The notes: generated by a model from the letters alone, not told the origin. 64,000 bases of DNA from Streptomyces sp. A012304 (GCF_026008495.1 NZ_BQUN01000057.1:171344-235343), one strand, 5' to 3'. Positions 7,827 through 16,190 are shown, counted from the stretch's first letter. Translations and numbers: made by a program.

Positions 7827-10139
7827 ATGACCAGCACGGCTCCCGAAAAGACGTCCCCCGGCGCGACGTCCGCGCCCGCCTCCGAGGTCGAGCTTTCCAT
7901 CGGCGGCATGACGTGCGCCTCCTGCGCCGCCCGCATCGAGAAGAAGCTCAACCGGATGGACGGCGTCACGGCGACCGTGAACTTCGCCACCGAGAAGGCG
8001 AAGATCTCGTACCCGGAAGGCATCGAGGTCGCCGACCTCATCGCCACCGTCGAGAAGACCGGCTACACCGCCGAGGAGCCGCCGCCACCGGCCACCGAGG
8101 AGAGGACGGGCGCCGAGACGCCTGCGGCGGCGGACAGCGAGCTGCTCTCGCTGAGACAACGACTGCTCGTGTCGCTGGCCCTGTCCGTGCCTGTCGTGCT
8201 GATGGCGATGGTCCCGGCGTTCCAGTTCGACAACTGGCAGTGGCTGTCGCTGACCCTGGCGGCCCCGGTCGTCGTCTGGGGCGCCTTCCCCTTCCACAAG
8301 GCGGCCTGGACGAATGCCCGGCATGGTGCGGCGACCATGGACACGCTGGTGTCCATCGGGACGCTCGCCGCGCTCGGCTGGTCGTTGTGGGCCCTGTTCT
8401 TCGGGCACGCCGGGATGCCGGGCATGCGGCACGGCTTCGAGTTCACCATCTCGCGCAGCGACGGGTCGTCCTCCATCTATCTGGAGGCCGCGGCCGGCGT
8501 GACCGCCTTCATCCTCGCCGGCCGGTATCTGGAGGCGAAGTCCAAGCGCAAGGCGGGCGCGGCGCTGCGGGCACTGCTGGAGCTGGGCGCCAAGGACGTC
8601 TCCGTGCTGCGCGGCGGCAAGGAAGTACGCATCCCTGTCGGTCAGTTGGCGGTCGGTGACCGGTTCATCGTGCGGCCGGGGGAGAAGATCGCCACCGACG
8701 GCACCGTCGTCGAGGGTGCCTCCGCGGTCGACGCCTCCATGCTCACCGGCGAGTCCGTGCCCGTGGACGTGACCGTCGGCGACACGGTCACCGGCGCCAC
8801 CGTCAACGCCGGCGGCCGGCTCGTTGTCGAGGCCACCCGCGTCGGCGCCGACACCCAGCTCGCCCGGATGGCCAAGCTCGTCGAGGACGCACAGAACGGC
8901 AAGGCGGCCGTGCAGCGTCTCGCCGACCGGATCTCCGCCGTCTTCGTCCCGGCGGTCCTCCTCATCGCCGTCGCCACCCTCGGCGGCTGGCTCGGCACCA
9001 CCGGTGACGCCACCGCCGCGTTCACCGCCGCCGTCGCCGTACTGATCATCGCCTGCCCCTGCGCCCTGGGGCTCGCCACCCCGACCGCCCTGATGGTCGG
9101 CACCGGGCGCGGCGCGCAGCTCGGCATCCTCATCAAGGGCCCCGAGGTCCTGGAGTCCACCCGCCGCGTCGACACCGTCGTCCTGGACAAGACCGGCACC
9201 GTCACCACCGGCCGGATGACCCTCCACGACGTGTACGTCGCCGAAGGCGTCGACGAGGGCGAACTGCTGCGGCTGACGGGCTCGCTGGAGCACGCCTCCG
9301 AGCACCCGATCGCCCAGGCCATCGCCGCCGGGGCGATCATGGGGGTCTCCCCGCTCGAGCGAAGCCGAGAGTGGGGGAGGGTCGGCAGTCTGCCGGTGCC
9401 GGAGAACTTCGAGAACGTCGCCGGGCTCGGCGTCCAGGGCGTCGTCGACGGGCACGCCGTACTCGTCGGCCGCGAGAAGCTTCTCGAGGAGTGGGCCATC
9501 GAACTGCCCCGCGAGCTGGCCGAGGCCAAGGCCGCCGCGGAGGCCGAGGGGCGTACGGCGGTCGCCGTCGCCTGGGACGGCGAGGCACGCGGCGTCCTCA
9601 CAGTCGCCGACGCGATCAAGGAGACCAGCGCCGAAGCGGTCACCGAGCTGCGCCGACTGGGCCTCGAGCCCGTCCTGCTGACCGGCGACAACCAGCTCGT
9701 CGCCGAGTCCGTCGCCCGTTCCGTCGGCATCGACGAGGTCATCGCCGAGGTTCTCCCCCAGGACAAGGTGGACGTCGTCAAGGGGCTGCAGGCCGAGGGC
9801 CGTACAGTCGCCATGGTCGGCGACGGCGTCAACGACGCGGCCGCCCTCGCCACGGCCGACCTGGGCCTGGCCATGGGCACCGGCACAGACGCCGCCATCG
9901 AGGCCGGCGACCTGACCCTGGTCCGCGGAGACCTGCGGGTGGCGGCCGACGCGATCCGCCTCTCCCGCAAGACTCTGGCCACCATCAAGGGCAACCTCTT
10001 CTGGGCCTTCGGCTACAACGTCGCCGCCCTCCCGCTGGCCGCCGCCGGCATGCTCAACCCGATGATCGCGGGCGCCGCGATGGCCTTCTCCTCGGTGTTC
10101 GTCGTGACGAACAGCCTGCGCCTGCGGTCCTTCAAGTAG
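7827..10139 (+). CDS. copA: CopA-type Cu(I)-exporting P1B ATPase
   Basis: 770 residues. An N-terminal HMA domain with GMTCASC (Cys30, Cys33) precedes eight membrane segments. The ion-binding CPC is at residues 410-412 ([13 protein letters not shown]). The phosphorylation site is DKTGT (Asp454), followed by the SEHPIAQ motif and the hinge GDGVNDAA. The last membrane segments contain YN and MxxSS motifs of Cu+-ATPases. It lies 105 bp after copZ, probably in one transcript from the CsoR-type promoter, and is followed by a perfect terminator. A Streptomyces palindromic repeat is inserted in frame in the nucleotide-binding domain (9341-9383). Confidence 0.95.
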   Translation: MTSTAPEKTSPGATSAPASEVELSIGGMTCASCAARIEKKLNRMDGVTATVNFATEKAKISYPEGIEVADLIATVEKTGYTAEEPPPPATEERTGAETPAAADSELLSLRQRLLVSLALSVPVVLMAMVPAFQFDNWQWLSLTLAAPVVVWGAFPFHKAAWTNARHGAATMDTLVSIGTLAALGWSLWALFFGHAGMPGMRHGFEFTISRSDGSSSIYLEAAAGVTAFILAGRYLEAKSKRKAGAALRALLELGAKDVSVLRGGKEVRIPVGQLAVGDRFIVRPGEKIATDGTVVEGASAVDASMLTGESVPVDVTVGDTVTGATVNAGGRLVVEATRVGADTQLARMAKLVEDAQNGKAAVQRLADRISAVFVPAVLLIAVATLGGWLGTTGDATAAFTAAVAVLIIACPCALGLATPTALMVGTGRGAQLGILIKGPEVLESTRRVDTVVLDKTGTVTTGRMTLHDVYVAEGVDEGELLRLTGSLEHASEHPIAQAIAAGAIMGVSPLERSREWGRVGSLPVPENFENVAGLGVQGVVDGHAVLVGREKLLEEWAIELPRELAEAKAAAEAEGRTAVAVAWDGEARGVLTVADAIKETSAEAVTELRRLGLEPVLLTGDNQLVAESVARSVGIDEVIAEVLPQDKVDVVKGLQAEGRTVAMVGDGVNDAAALATADLGLAMGTGTDAAIEAGDLTLVRGDLRVAADAIRLSRKTLATIKGNLFWAFGYNVAALPLAAAGMLNPMIAGAAMAFSSVFVVTNSLRLRSFK
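9341..9383 (+). repeat. small palindromic repeat inserted within copA
   Basis: The sequence forms a hairpin with CTCCCCGCTCG on the left, a GCGAAGC-containing loop and CGAGAGTGGGGGAG on the right. A close variant lies at 55840-55875 inside another gene. It adds about 14 residues ([15 protein letters not shown]) between the HP motif and the conserved FENVAGLGV segment without breaking the frame. It looks like a Streptomyces small repeat element, not a native part of copA. Confidence 0.7.
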
Positions 10140-10162
10140 TCGCACGATCCACACCGTTGATG

Positions 10163-10194
10163 AGCAGGGCCCTGCCGAAAGGCAGGGCCCTGCT
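10163..10194 (+). terminator. terminator after copA
   Basis: A perfect 14-bp stem (AGCAGGGCCCTGCC / GGCAGGGCCCTGCT) with a GAAA tetraloop, 23 bp after the copA stop. Confidence 0.88.
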
Positions 10195-10206
10195 GCCCTA
10201 CCCTCA

Positions 10207-10235
10207 TTGCCCTCCATACCCCCGCGGGGTACTCT
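10207..10235 (+). promoter_or_regulatory. CsoR-type operator/promoter of DUF6153 copy 3
   Basis: TTGCCC (10207-10212) and TACTCT (10230-10235) are 17 bp apart, and the spacer holds the dyad TACCCC-CGC-GGGGTA (10217-10231). The layout is the same as at 5890-5918, although the dyad is slightly weaker. Six bases after the -10 lies an ATG (10242), so a leaderless start is possible. Confidence 0.72.
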
Positions 10236-10343
10236 CCGAGGATGCCGCGACAGCCTGAGCAGTCAGGGTCCGTTTCGGTAATGTCGGAGCGGAGGGCCGC
10301 GGCGGCCCTCGCCGGATGTTCTGGGAGTGATCGGGGAGTGACC

Positions 10344-10796
10344 GTGAGCCGGTGCGTGCGAACAGGAGGCGCCTTCGGGCACCTGCTGCTCGTGGTCGTG
10401 CTCGCGCTCGGCGTGTTCGTCATGCACACCGTGGGGCATCCCACCGACTCACATGCTGCTGAGATGAGCCCGGCCTCCCCCGTGTCGGCGCCGACGACCC
10501 ATGCGATCGCGGCGACGCACGAGGTCGCCGCGGCTCCGGCCTCGGCGCAATCGGAGCACACGGCCGCTCCCGATCAAGCACCGTCCACCGACATGCCCGC
10601 CATGGCGATGGACATGCTCTCCCTCTGCCTGGCCGTCCTGCTCGCCGCCTGGGCGCTCACCGCGCTCGTCCGCTCGGCGCTCGCCCGCCACCCGGACTGG
10701 CTGGCGAACCTTCGTGCACAGGTCGCCGCAGTGCTGTACCCCAACCCGCCGCCACGCGGCCCCGATCTCACCCGGTTGTCGGTCCTTCGGCTGTAG
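10344..10796 (+). CDS. DUF6153 family membrane protein, copy 3
   Basis: A 150-residue protein with a short N-terminus, one membrane segment (about 12-32, HLLLVVVLALGVFVMHTVGH) and an Ala/His/Met-rich stretch. A second hydrophobic segment follows (MDMLSLCLAVLLAAWALTAL), then a Pro-rich tail ending in LTRLSVLRL. This matches DUF6153. The GTG at 10344 follows GGGGAG and gives the usual family N-terminus. An in-frame ATG at 10242 would add 34 residues and could be used by a leaderless transcript from the CsoR-type promoter. It is probably copper-induced; the function is unknown. Confidence 0.8.
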   Translation: MSRCVRTGGAFGHLLLVVVLALGVFVMHTVGHPTDSHAAEMSPASPVSAPTTHAIAATHEVAAAPASAQSEHTAAPDQAPSTDMPAMAMDMLSLCLAVLLAAWALTALVRSALARHPDWLANLRAQVAAVLYPNPPPRGPDLTRLSVLRL

Positions 10797-10893
10797 GCCG
10801 AGACACCCTCGCGGGCGCGCACCAGGCGCGAACCCGCTGTCTCTCACGCCCAAGAACAGCCAGAAGAACCACACACCCGAGGTGAAATCGATC

Positions 10894-11553
10894 ATGACTG
10901 CCTTCACGCGTGCCCTGCGCCACAAGCCCGCCCGCTCCTTCGCGGCCGTGAGCATCGCCGCGACGGGAGCCCTGCTGCTGTCCGCCTGCGGCGGCGACGA
11001 CATGAGCGGCATGGACCACGGCAGTGGCTCGTCGTCGTCGGCGGCAACGGCGACCGCCGAGGCCGGGGCCAAGGCCGGGGACTTCAACGACGCGGACGTC
11101 ACGTTCGCGCAGATGATGATCCCCCACCACGAGCAGGCCCTGGAGATGGCCAAGCTCGCCGACGGCCGTGCCTCCGACACGGAGATCAAGGACATCGCCG
11201 GGAAGATCGAGCAGGCCCAGGACCCGGAGATCAAGACGATGAAGTCCTGGCTGGAGTCCTGGAACAAGCCGACCGCGATGGAGTCCATGCCCGGCATGGA
11301 CCACGGCGACGGTCACGGTGGCGACGGCATGATGTCCGACGCGGACATGAAGGAACTCCAGGCCATGAAGGGCACCGAGTTCGACAAGATGTTCGCCCAG
11401 ATGATGATCGAGCACCACAACGGCGCGATCACCATGGCCAAGGACGAGCAGAAGAACGGCAAGAACGCCGACGCGAAGAAGATGGCCGGCGACATCGTCC
11501 AGGGCCAGTCCGCCGAGGTCAAGCAGCTGCAGAGCATCCTCGACCGGCTCTGA
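10894..11553 (+). CDS. DUF305 lipoprotein
   Basis: A 219-residue exported lipoprotein with a signal peptide ending in the lipobox LLSAC (Cys about 31), then a Met/His/Ser-rich linker. Two DUF305 repeats follow, each with the metal-binding signature FAQMMIPHHEQAL and FAQMMIEHHNGAI. A Met/His-rich segment (MPGMDHGDGHGGDGMM) separates them. DUF305 proteins bind copper in the cell envelope and commonly accompany copper resistance genes. It lies 97 bp after DUF6153 copy 3 and could share its copper-responsive promoter. GAGGTG lies upstream of the ATG. Confidence 0.9.
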   Translation: MTAFTRALRHKPARSFAAVSIAATGALLLSACGGDDMSGMDHGSGSSSSAATATAEAGAKAGDFNDADVTFAQMMIPHHEQALEMAKLADGRASDTEIKDIAGKIEQAQDPEIKTMKSWLESWNKPTAMESMPGMDHGDGHGGDGMMSDADMKELQAMKGTEFDKMFAQMMIEHHNGAITMAKDEQKNGKNADAKKMAGDIVQGQSAEVKQLQSILDRL

Positions 11554-11687
11554 GGCACCCCACATTGCTCGCCCGGGCTCCACGGCGCACGCGCCCAGGA
11601 GCCCGGGCGGGCGCCCCCGCACTTCCCCCTCACCCGCGCCCTCACGGCCTTCCGCGCCGACGCGCACCCGATGACTCCCGAGGAACC

Positions 11688-12542
11688 ATGAACAAGCGCC
11701 ATACCGCCGCGACAGCCGCCGCCCTGGTTCTCGCCCTGACCGTGGCCGCGTGCTCCAGCGAAGACGGCGCGGACTCGTCCGCCGCGTCCGCGACAACCGT
11801 GAGCCACATCCACGGTCTCGGCCTGGACCCCTCCGACCAGCGCCTGTACGTCGCCACCCACGAGGGCGTCTACACCCCCGACGCCAACAGTGAGCCGAAG
11901 CTCGTCGGCGACAGCAAGGACGACTTCATGGGCTTCACCGTCGCCGAGGACAAAACCTTCTACGCCAGCGGCCACCCCACCTCCGGCGGCAACAAGGGAC
12001 TGATCAAGAGCACCGACGCCGGCAAGACCTGGACCTCGCTGTCCCTGTCCGGCGAGTCCGACTTCCACGCGCTGGACCACGCGCACGGCACGGTCTACGG
12101 CTACGACGCCACCAACGCCCTGCTGCGCACCACCAAGGACGGCACCACCTGGAAGGACGGGGCGAGCCTCGAGGCCTTCGACATCGCGGTCAGCCCGAAC
12201 GACCCCGGCCTCGTCCTCGCCACCACCGCCGAGGGTGTGGCCCGCAGCACCGACGGCGGCCGCACGTTCACCAAGGGCAAGGAACCGGTCCTGGCGTTCC
12301 TCTCCTGGAAGGCCGCGAACGCCCTCTACGGCATCGACCCCGCAGGCGCCCTGAACCGCAGCGGCGACGGCGGCGCCACCTGGACGAAGGTCTCCACCGT
12401 GCCCGGCGGCCGGCCGCAGGCGCTCACCGCGGTCGGCGCCGAGCATGTGCTGGCCGCCACCCAGGACGGCGTGTACGAGTCGAAGGACGGCGGCCGAACC
12501 TTCACCAAGCGCCTCGCCGTCGAATCGAGCGGCGGGCACTGA
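11688..12542 (+). CDS. F510_1955-type beta-propeller lipoprotein
   Basis: A 284-residue exported lipoprotein with a lipobox (VAACSS, Cys about 22). The mature part has repeated blades with Asp-box-like motifs (KSTDAGKTWT, RTTKDGTTWK, RSTDGGRTFT, RSGDGGATWT, ESKDGGRTFT), as in sialidase/BNR-type propellers. This fits the F510_1955 family glycosylhydrolase group, which often follows DUF305 genes in actinobacterial copper loci. No catalytic activity is proven. The ATG follows CGAGGAA. It is probably the last gene of the copper-induced unit, ahead of a hairpin. Confidence 0.85.
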   Translation: MNKRHTAATAAALVLALTVAACSSEDGADSSAASATTVSHIHGLGLDPSDQRLYVATHEGVYTPDANSEPKLVGDSKDDFMGFTVAEDKTFYASGHPTSGGNKGLIKSTDAGKTWTSLSLSGESDFHALDHAHGTVYGYDATNALLRTTKDGTTWKDGASLEAFDIAVSPNDPGLVLATTAEGVARSTDGGRTFTKGKEPVLAFLSWKAANALYGIDPAGALNRSGDGGATWTKVSTVPGGRPQALTAVGAEHVLAATQDGVYESKDGGRTFTKRLAVESSGGH

Positions 12543-12570
12543 TCCCTCCGGTGCAAGCGCTCCCCGCACA

Positions 12571-12631
12571 CTGATGCCGTCCCGACGCCCAGCCCATCGG
12601 ACCGGGCGCAGGGACGGCGCCTTCGCATCAG
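12571..12631. terminator. imperfect hairpin at end of copper unit
   Basis: CTGATGC plus CCGTCCC (12571-12583) pairs with GGGACGG (12611-12617) and GCATCAG (12625-12631), with an internal loop. It sits between the plus-strand lipoprotein gene and the minus-strand TetR gene, so it could act in either direction. Confidence 0.5.
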
Positions 12632-12753
12632 TGGCTGTGACCGTCGTCGGCGTGCCCGGCGTGCCCGGCGTCCTCGGTCTTCGCGACGCTCGGACTCGGG
12701 ACGCTTTCGGCCGCTGCGGCCGAGCCTCCAGCGCAAGGGCACCGGCTCTCCAC
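12628..12753 (-). CDS. possible micro-ORF with His-rich tail
   Basis: A 41-codon frame starts at GTG 12753, 11 bp after the TetR stop, and ends in AGHAGHADDGHSH. Two Cys near the start (ESRCPCAGG) and the His-rich end could bind metal. The ending matches that of the frame at 1363-1614. The ribosome site is poor, so expression would depend on coupling to the TetR gene. I treat it as a candidate only. Confidence 0.22.
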   Translation of the reverse strand: MESRCPCAGGSAAAAESVPSPSVAKTEDAGHAGHADDGHSH

Positions 12754-12764
12754 GCCCCGGTGGG

Positions 12765-13340
12765 TCAGTCCTGGGGACGCAGGCCGGCCAGGGTCACCGT
12801 GACAAGCCGCCGCACCGCGGCTTTCGATGACAGGCTTCCGGCGCCGGTGAGGGCGTGCAGGCAATATGCCGCCAGTTCGTCCGGCGAGACATCGTCGCGG
12901 ACCTCGCCCGCCTGGACCCCCTCGGCCAGCAGCCCGCGGATGAAGTGGCGCAGATGGTGCTCGGCGTGCGTCACATGGTCGCCCCGGTGCAGGGCGGCGG
13001 ACAGCTCTCCCCCATGCCCGTGCCGCTGCTGCTGGATGAAGGCGTAGCGCTCCAGCACCGCCTCGAGCCGCTCGCCGGGGGTTCCGGGACGGTCACCGAG
13101 TTCGGCGAGCTCGGCCAGATGGCCGGCGATCCGCTGCTCGTGCCACGCCGCCAGGATGGACTCGACGTCCGGGAAGTACTTGTACAGGGTGGCCCGGCCG
13201 ATGCCGCTCTCCTCGGCGATCCGTGACATCGTCACGCCCCGCATCCCCTGCTCGGCCACGAGCGTCGCCGTGGTCTCCAGCACCGCGTCGCGTACGGCGC
13301 GCTTGTGCTCCTCGATGGTCTCGTTCCACAGCTTCGGCAC
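12765..13340 (-). CDS. TetR/AcrR family repressor
   Basis: A 191-residue protein whose N-terminal helix-turn-helix (about residues 18-60, with TMSRIAEESGIGRATLYKYF) is typical of TetR regulators. The C-terminal ligand domain is not identifiable and carries several His (RHGHG, HRGDHVTHAEHH). The GTG at 13340 gives the expected 10-15 residue lead before the first helix; a 396-codon frame reaching 13955 is an antiphase artefact. It faces the 13462-14186 gene pair across a region with a perfect 13-bp palindrome and probably represses that pair and itself. Confidence 0.85.
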   Translation of the reverse strand: MPKLWNETIEEHKRAVRDAVLETTATLVAEQGMRGVTMSRIAEESGIGRATLYKYFPDVESILAAWHEQRIAGHLAELAELGDRPGTPGERLEAVLERYAFIQQQRHGHGGELSAALHRGDHVTHAEHHLRHFIRGLLAEGVQAGEVRDDVSPDELAAYCLHALTGAGSLSSKAAVRRLVTVTLAGLRPQD

Positions 13341-13380
13341 GCGCTCAGTGTACGCGGCGACGGCTTCGATACATCGCGGC

Positions 13381-13407
13381 TTGACGTAGACACAGTGTCT
13401 CGATAAG
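13381..13407 (+). promoter_or_regulatory. TetR operator overlapping divergent promoter
   Basis: The perfect palindrome AGACAC-A-GTGTCT (13388-13400) lies between TTGACG (13381-13386) and a possible GATAAG -10 (13402-13407) reading toward the small membrane protein gene. The site is placed where a TetR repressor would block transcription. Confidence 0.65.
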
Positions 13408-13461
13408 AGTTGCGCACGGGGAGGGGCAGCCCTCCGCACCGGCCTGAACCAGGAGATCCGC

Positions 13462-13623
13462 ATGACCGACTCGTCGTCCGAATCCGCGCCCGGCCACGGG
13501 ACGGCACCCCCCGCCCCGCGCTGGGTGAAGATATCCGGCGCCCTGGCCCTGGCCGTCGTTGCCCTGTTCCTGATCCTGCACCTGACCGGCGCCATGGGAC
13601 CCGGCCTGCACGGCGGCCACTGA
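13462..13623 (+). CDS. 53-residue single-pass membrane protein
   Basis: A short gene with AGGAG at 13451-13455 before the ATG. It encodes a hydrophilic N-terminus, one membrane helix (about 22-42, ISGALALAVVALFLILHLTG) and a His-containing tail (GPGLHGGH). Its stop overlaps the ATG of the next gene (TGATG), showing translational coupling. The position behind the TetR operator and the coupling make it a credible gene. Function unknown; it may be an accessory subunit of the downstream DUF2269-like protein. Confidence 0.75.
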   Translation: MTDSSSESAPGHGTAPPAPRWVKISGALALAVVALFLILHLTGAMGPGLHGGH

Positions 13624-14186
13624 TGGCGATGCCGTCCGGCCTCCGCAAGGTCGCTCTCACCGCGCACGTCGCGTCCTCGGTCGGCTGGCTCGGGTCGGTC
13701 GCCGCCTTTCTGGCCCTTGCCATCGGCGGCCTGACCGGCGAGGACGCCCAGCGCGTGCGGGGCGCCTACCTCGCGATGGAGGTGACCGGCTGGTACGTCA
13801 TCGTCCCGCTCGCGTTCGCCTCTCTGCTGACCGGGCTCGCGCAGTCCTTGGGCACCCCCTGGGGTCTGCTGCGCCACTACTGGGTGCTGGCGAAACTCGC
13901 GCTGACCGTCGTGGCCACCTTCCTCCTCCTGCTGCACATGCAGGTGGTCGACCACGTGGCGGACACGGCCGCGCGGACGAGCCTGTCCGGCAGCGACCTC
14001 GACGGTATGAGGGTTCAGCTCGTGTTCGACGCCGCTGCCGCCGTCGTCGTCCTGCTCGCGAACACGGCCCTTTCGATCTACAAGCCGCGTGGCATCACCC
14101 GGTACGGGTGGCGGGTACAGCAGACTCAGCGAACCAGCCGGGCCGACGGCGTGACCGTGGACACGGCGGCTGCAGCCCAGTCTTGA
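13623..14186 (+). CDS. DUF2269-like integral membrane protein
   Basis: A 187-residue protein with four hydrophobic helices (about 8-32, 48-70, 82-103, 130-152) and conserved-looking polar sites (AHVASSVGWLGSVA, YWVLAKLALT). It resembles DUF2269/YndJ-like small membrane proteins with a His in the first helix. It overlaps the preceding 53-residue protein by one base and is presumably under the same TetR control. The biochemical role is unknown; a heme- or copper-linked function is possible given its place between copper and arsenic genes, but the sequence does not show it. Confidence 0.7.
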   Translation: MAMPSGLRKVALTAHVASSVGWLGSVAAFLALAIGGLTGEDAQRVRGAYLAMEVTGWYVIVPLAFASLLTGLAQSLGTPWGLLRHYWVLAKLALTVVATFLLLLHMQVVDHVADTAARTSLSGSDLDGMRVQLVFDAAAAVVVLLANTALSIYKPRGITRYGWRVQQTQRTSRADGVTVDTAAAAQS

Positions 14187-14280
14187 TCAGGCCACGGTTC
14201 CGACTCCTGCGCCATCCGGTCCCGGTCTCCCGTTCCGGTCGCGGCTCGGCTCGGCTCGTGTGAGGTCGGGGGTCGGGTGG

Positions 14281-14727
14281 TCAGCAGCAACTGCTTGCGG
14301 CGGCCGGGTCCGCCGGGGCGGCGCAGCAGGCGCTGCCCTGCCGCTTGGTCAGGGCGTCGGCGTCGGCCTTGACGACGTACACCTCCCAGGGTTCCCGTCC
14401 GGGGCCGTGGACCCAGACCTTGTCCTGGAGGGCGTAGCAGCAGGTGGTGTCGTTCTCCACGTCGGGGGCCAGGCCCACCTCGCTCAGGCGGGTCGTGGCG
14501 GCGTGAACCGCCTCGGTCGTCCCGACCTCGACGCCGAGGTGGTCCAGGCGGGTCGCCTCACCCGCGGCGCCTTCGATCAGGACGAGCTTGAGCGGGGGCT
14601 CCGCGATGGCGAAGTTGGCGTAGCCGTCGCGGAGTTTGGCGGGCTCGGTGCCGAAGAGCTTCGTGTAGAAGGCCACCGACCCGGCCAGGTCGGGGACGCG
14701 GAGGGCGAGCTGTACACGGGATGGCAT
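14281..14727 (-). CDS. arsI: ArsI/CadI-type C-As lyase (glyoxalase fold)
   Basis: A 148-residue vicinal-oxygen-chelate protein. The probable non-heme Fe(II) ligands Gln6, His63 and Glu115 and the vicinal Cys96-Cys97 pair (TTCCYALQDKVWV) match ArsI dioxygenases, which cleave methyl from trivalent organoarsenicals such as MAs(III). The tail has two further Cys pairs (SACCAAP, SSCC). The ATG at 14727 follows AAGGAGG, a strong ribosome site. It lies directly downstream of a truncated flavoprotein gene and shares its promoter region. CadI is the alternative family name; demethylation is the known function of close relatives. Confidence 0.88.
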   Translation of the reverse strand: MPSRVQLALRVPDLAGSVAFYTKLFGTEPAKLRDGYANFAIAEPPLKLVLIEGAAGEATRLDHLGVEVGTTEAVHAATTRLSEVGLAPDVENDTTCCYALQDKVWVHGPGREPWEVYVVKADADALTKRQGSACCAAPADPAAASSCC

Positions 14728-14739
14728 GGCGAACCTCCT

Positions 14740-14916
14740 TGAGTGGGTGGGGAGTTCAGCAGTCGTCGGAGGGAAGCGGGGTGCCAGGTCCAGCGGTTCG
14801 AGGCCGCGCTCGATGAGGTGGGCGGCAGCGGCCAGGCCGTTCGGGCCGGCTCCGACGCCCACCACGGGCAACTGGTCGGCGCTCGGAGTGTTGGTGGTGG
14901 GGCACAGCCACGACAC
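14740..14916 (-). pseudogene. truncated ArsO-like FAD flavoprotein
   Basis: The frame upstream of arsI encodes QLPVVGVGAGPNGLAAAAHL followed by IERGLEPL, the N-terminal Rossmann (GxGxxG) segment of FAD-dependent oxidoreductases such as ArsO, normally about 400 residues. Similarity stops after roughly 40 residues, and the frame then runs into the arsI ribosome site. The rest of the gene is missing, so this is a remnant of a deletion that moved arsI next to the arsO promoter. Confidence 0.7.
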
Positions 14917-14925
14917 GCCCCTTTG

Positions 14926-14985
14926 TTTCGACGTTTGTCGATACCTAACACGTCCAGCATGACACCTACATCGACAAGCGTCAAC
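14926..14985 (-). promoter_or_regulatory. ArsR-like inverted operator pair upstream of arsO remnant/arsI
   Basis: CGACGTTTGTCGAT (14929-14942) and ATCGACAAGCGTCA (14970-14983) form an inverted repeat with 12 of 14 positions matching, in a locally AT-richer stretch. Such dyads are typical ArsR/SmtB operators. No ArsR gene lies next to it. Confidence 0.6.
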
Positions 14986-15075
14986 ATAGACTTCCATCTA
15001 ATTAAAGAGGCCGCTCACCGCCGAGGAGTCCGTGCGGACCCCTTGTCCGAGCCTCGCTGAACGCGGCGGGGCCGG

Positions 15076-16080
15076 TCACGGCGTGCCGGCGGCCTGCCGG
15101 TCCGCGGGGTGGGTGGGCAGGAGGCGGGGAACGGTGCGGATGTAGACGACCATGCCGATGACTTCGACGAGGGTCTGGGTGACCACTACGACCGCTGCGA
15201 TGGCGTAGGTGTCGGGCAGCGCGAGGGCCAGGGGCAGCACGACGAGGGAGTTGCGGGTGGCGCCGGTGAAGACCACAGCCCGCCCACTGGGGACGTCGAG
15301 GCGGAAGAGGCGGGCGACGGCCGTTCCGGCGAAGGCCATCACGAGCAGGAAGAGAACGTAAAAGGGGACGACGACGGCGACGTCCGTGAGGTTCCCGCCG
15401 AGCTTGGGGACCTGGGAGGCGACGACGACCAGCAGGGTGACGGCCATGAGGGGGACCATCGTGGTGGTCGCGGCGTCGGAGACCTTCTGCCCGGCCGGCC
15501 TGCGTCCTGCCCACGCCTGGAGCAGCCAGGCCAGAGCGAGCGGGACGACGATCAGAGTGAGGAAGGCTTCCAGGAACGGGCCGATCTCGACGATGTCGGC
15601 CAGCTCGGAGCCCATGAACGCATACAGGAACACGGGCAGCAGCAGCATCTGCACGACCAGCAGCAGCGGAGTCGCCGCCAGCAGGCGGCGGTCGGACCCG
15701 CCGGCCAGGCCGCTGAAGACGATCACGTAGTCGACACACGGGCACAGCAGGACGAGCAGGACGCCGATGCGCACGCCCTGCTCGGCGGGCAGGAACGTGA
15801 ACATCGCGGCGACCACCAGTGGCACCACGAAGAAGTTCACCACCAGGGCGGCGGCCAGGAACCGGCAGTCCCTGAACGAGCGCACGAGTTCGCCGGCGGG
15901 GACCTGGAGGAACGTCACGAACAGCAGGGCACCCAGGACCGGGTTGATCGCGTGTTCCAGGCCAGGCCCGGCAGAGGGAGCGGAAAGCCCGAGAACGGCA
16001 CCCGCCGCCATCGCGCCCAGATAGATCACCACCTGGTGGTCTTCCATCCGCCGCACCAGCGACCGCGGCTCCTGCGACAC
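15076..16080 (-). CDS. arsenic resistance transporter, BASS/ACR3-like
   Basis: A 334-residue membrane protein with about ten helices and the BASS-superfamily motif LLCPCVDYVIVFSGLAGGS, which carries the Cys pair expected of arsenite transporters of the ACR3 group. TGATRNSLVVLPLALAL near the C-terminus is also characteristic. The GTG at 16080 follows GAGGGAG; the longer start at 16140 has none. The gene lies between the arsenic remnant and the MerR pair and probably exports arsenite, though related anions cannot be excluded. It has no dedicated operator that I can see. Confidence 0.8.
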   Translation of the reverse strand: MSQEPRSLVRRMEDHQVVIYLGAMAAGAVLGLSAPSAGPGLEHAINPVLGALLFVTFLQVPAGELVRSFRDCRFLAAALVVNFFVVPLVVAAMFTFLPAEQGVRIGVLLVLLCPCVDYVIVFSGLAGGSDRRLLAATPLLLVVQMLLLPVFLYAFMGSELADIVEIGPFLEAFLTLIVVPLALAWLLQAWAGRRPAGQKVSDAATTTMVPLMAVTLLVVVASQVPKLGGNLTDVAVVVPFYVLFLLVMAFAGTAVARLFRLDVPSGRAVVFTGATRNSLVVLPLALALPDTYAIAAVVVVTQTLVEVIGMVVYIRTVPRLLPTHPADRQAAGTP

Positions 16081-16190
16081 CCGTACGACTCCCTCGCCTG
16101 TCCTGCTTGCCCGACACCAGTACTGCCCGCGGTGGGGCACACCCGTCCATCCTCACAGGTCGGTGACCGGGCTCCGGACCGGCCCTCGGG

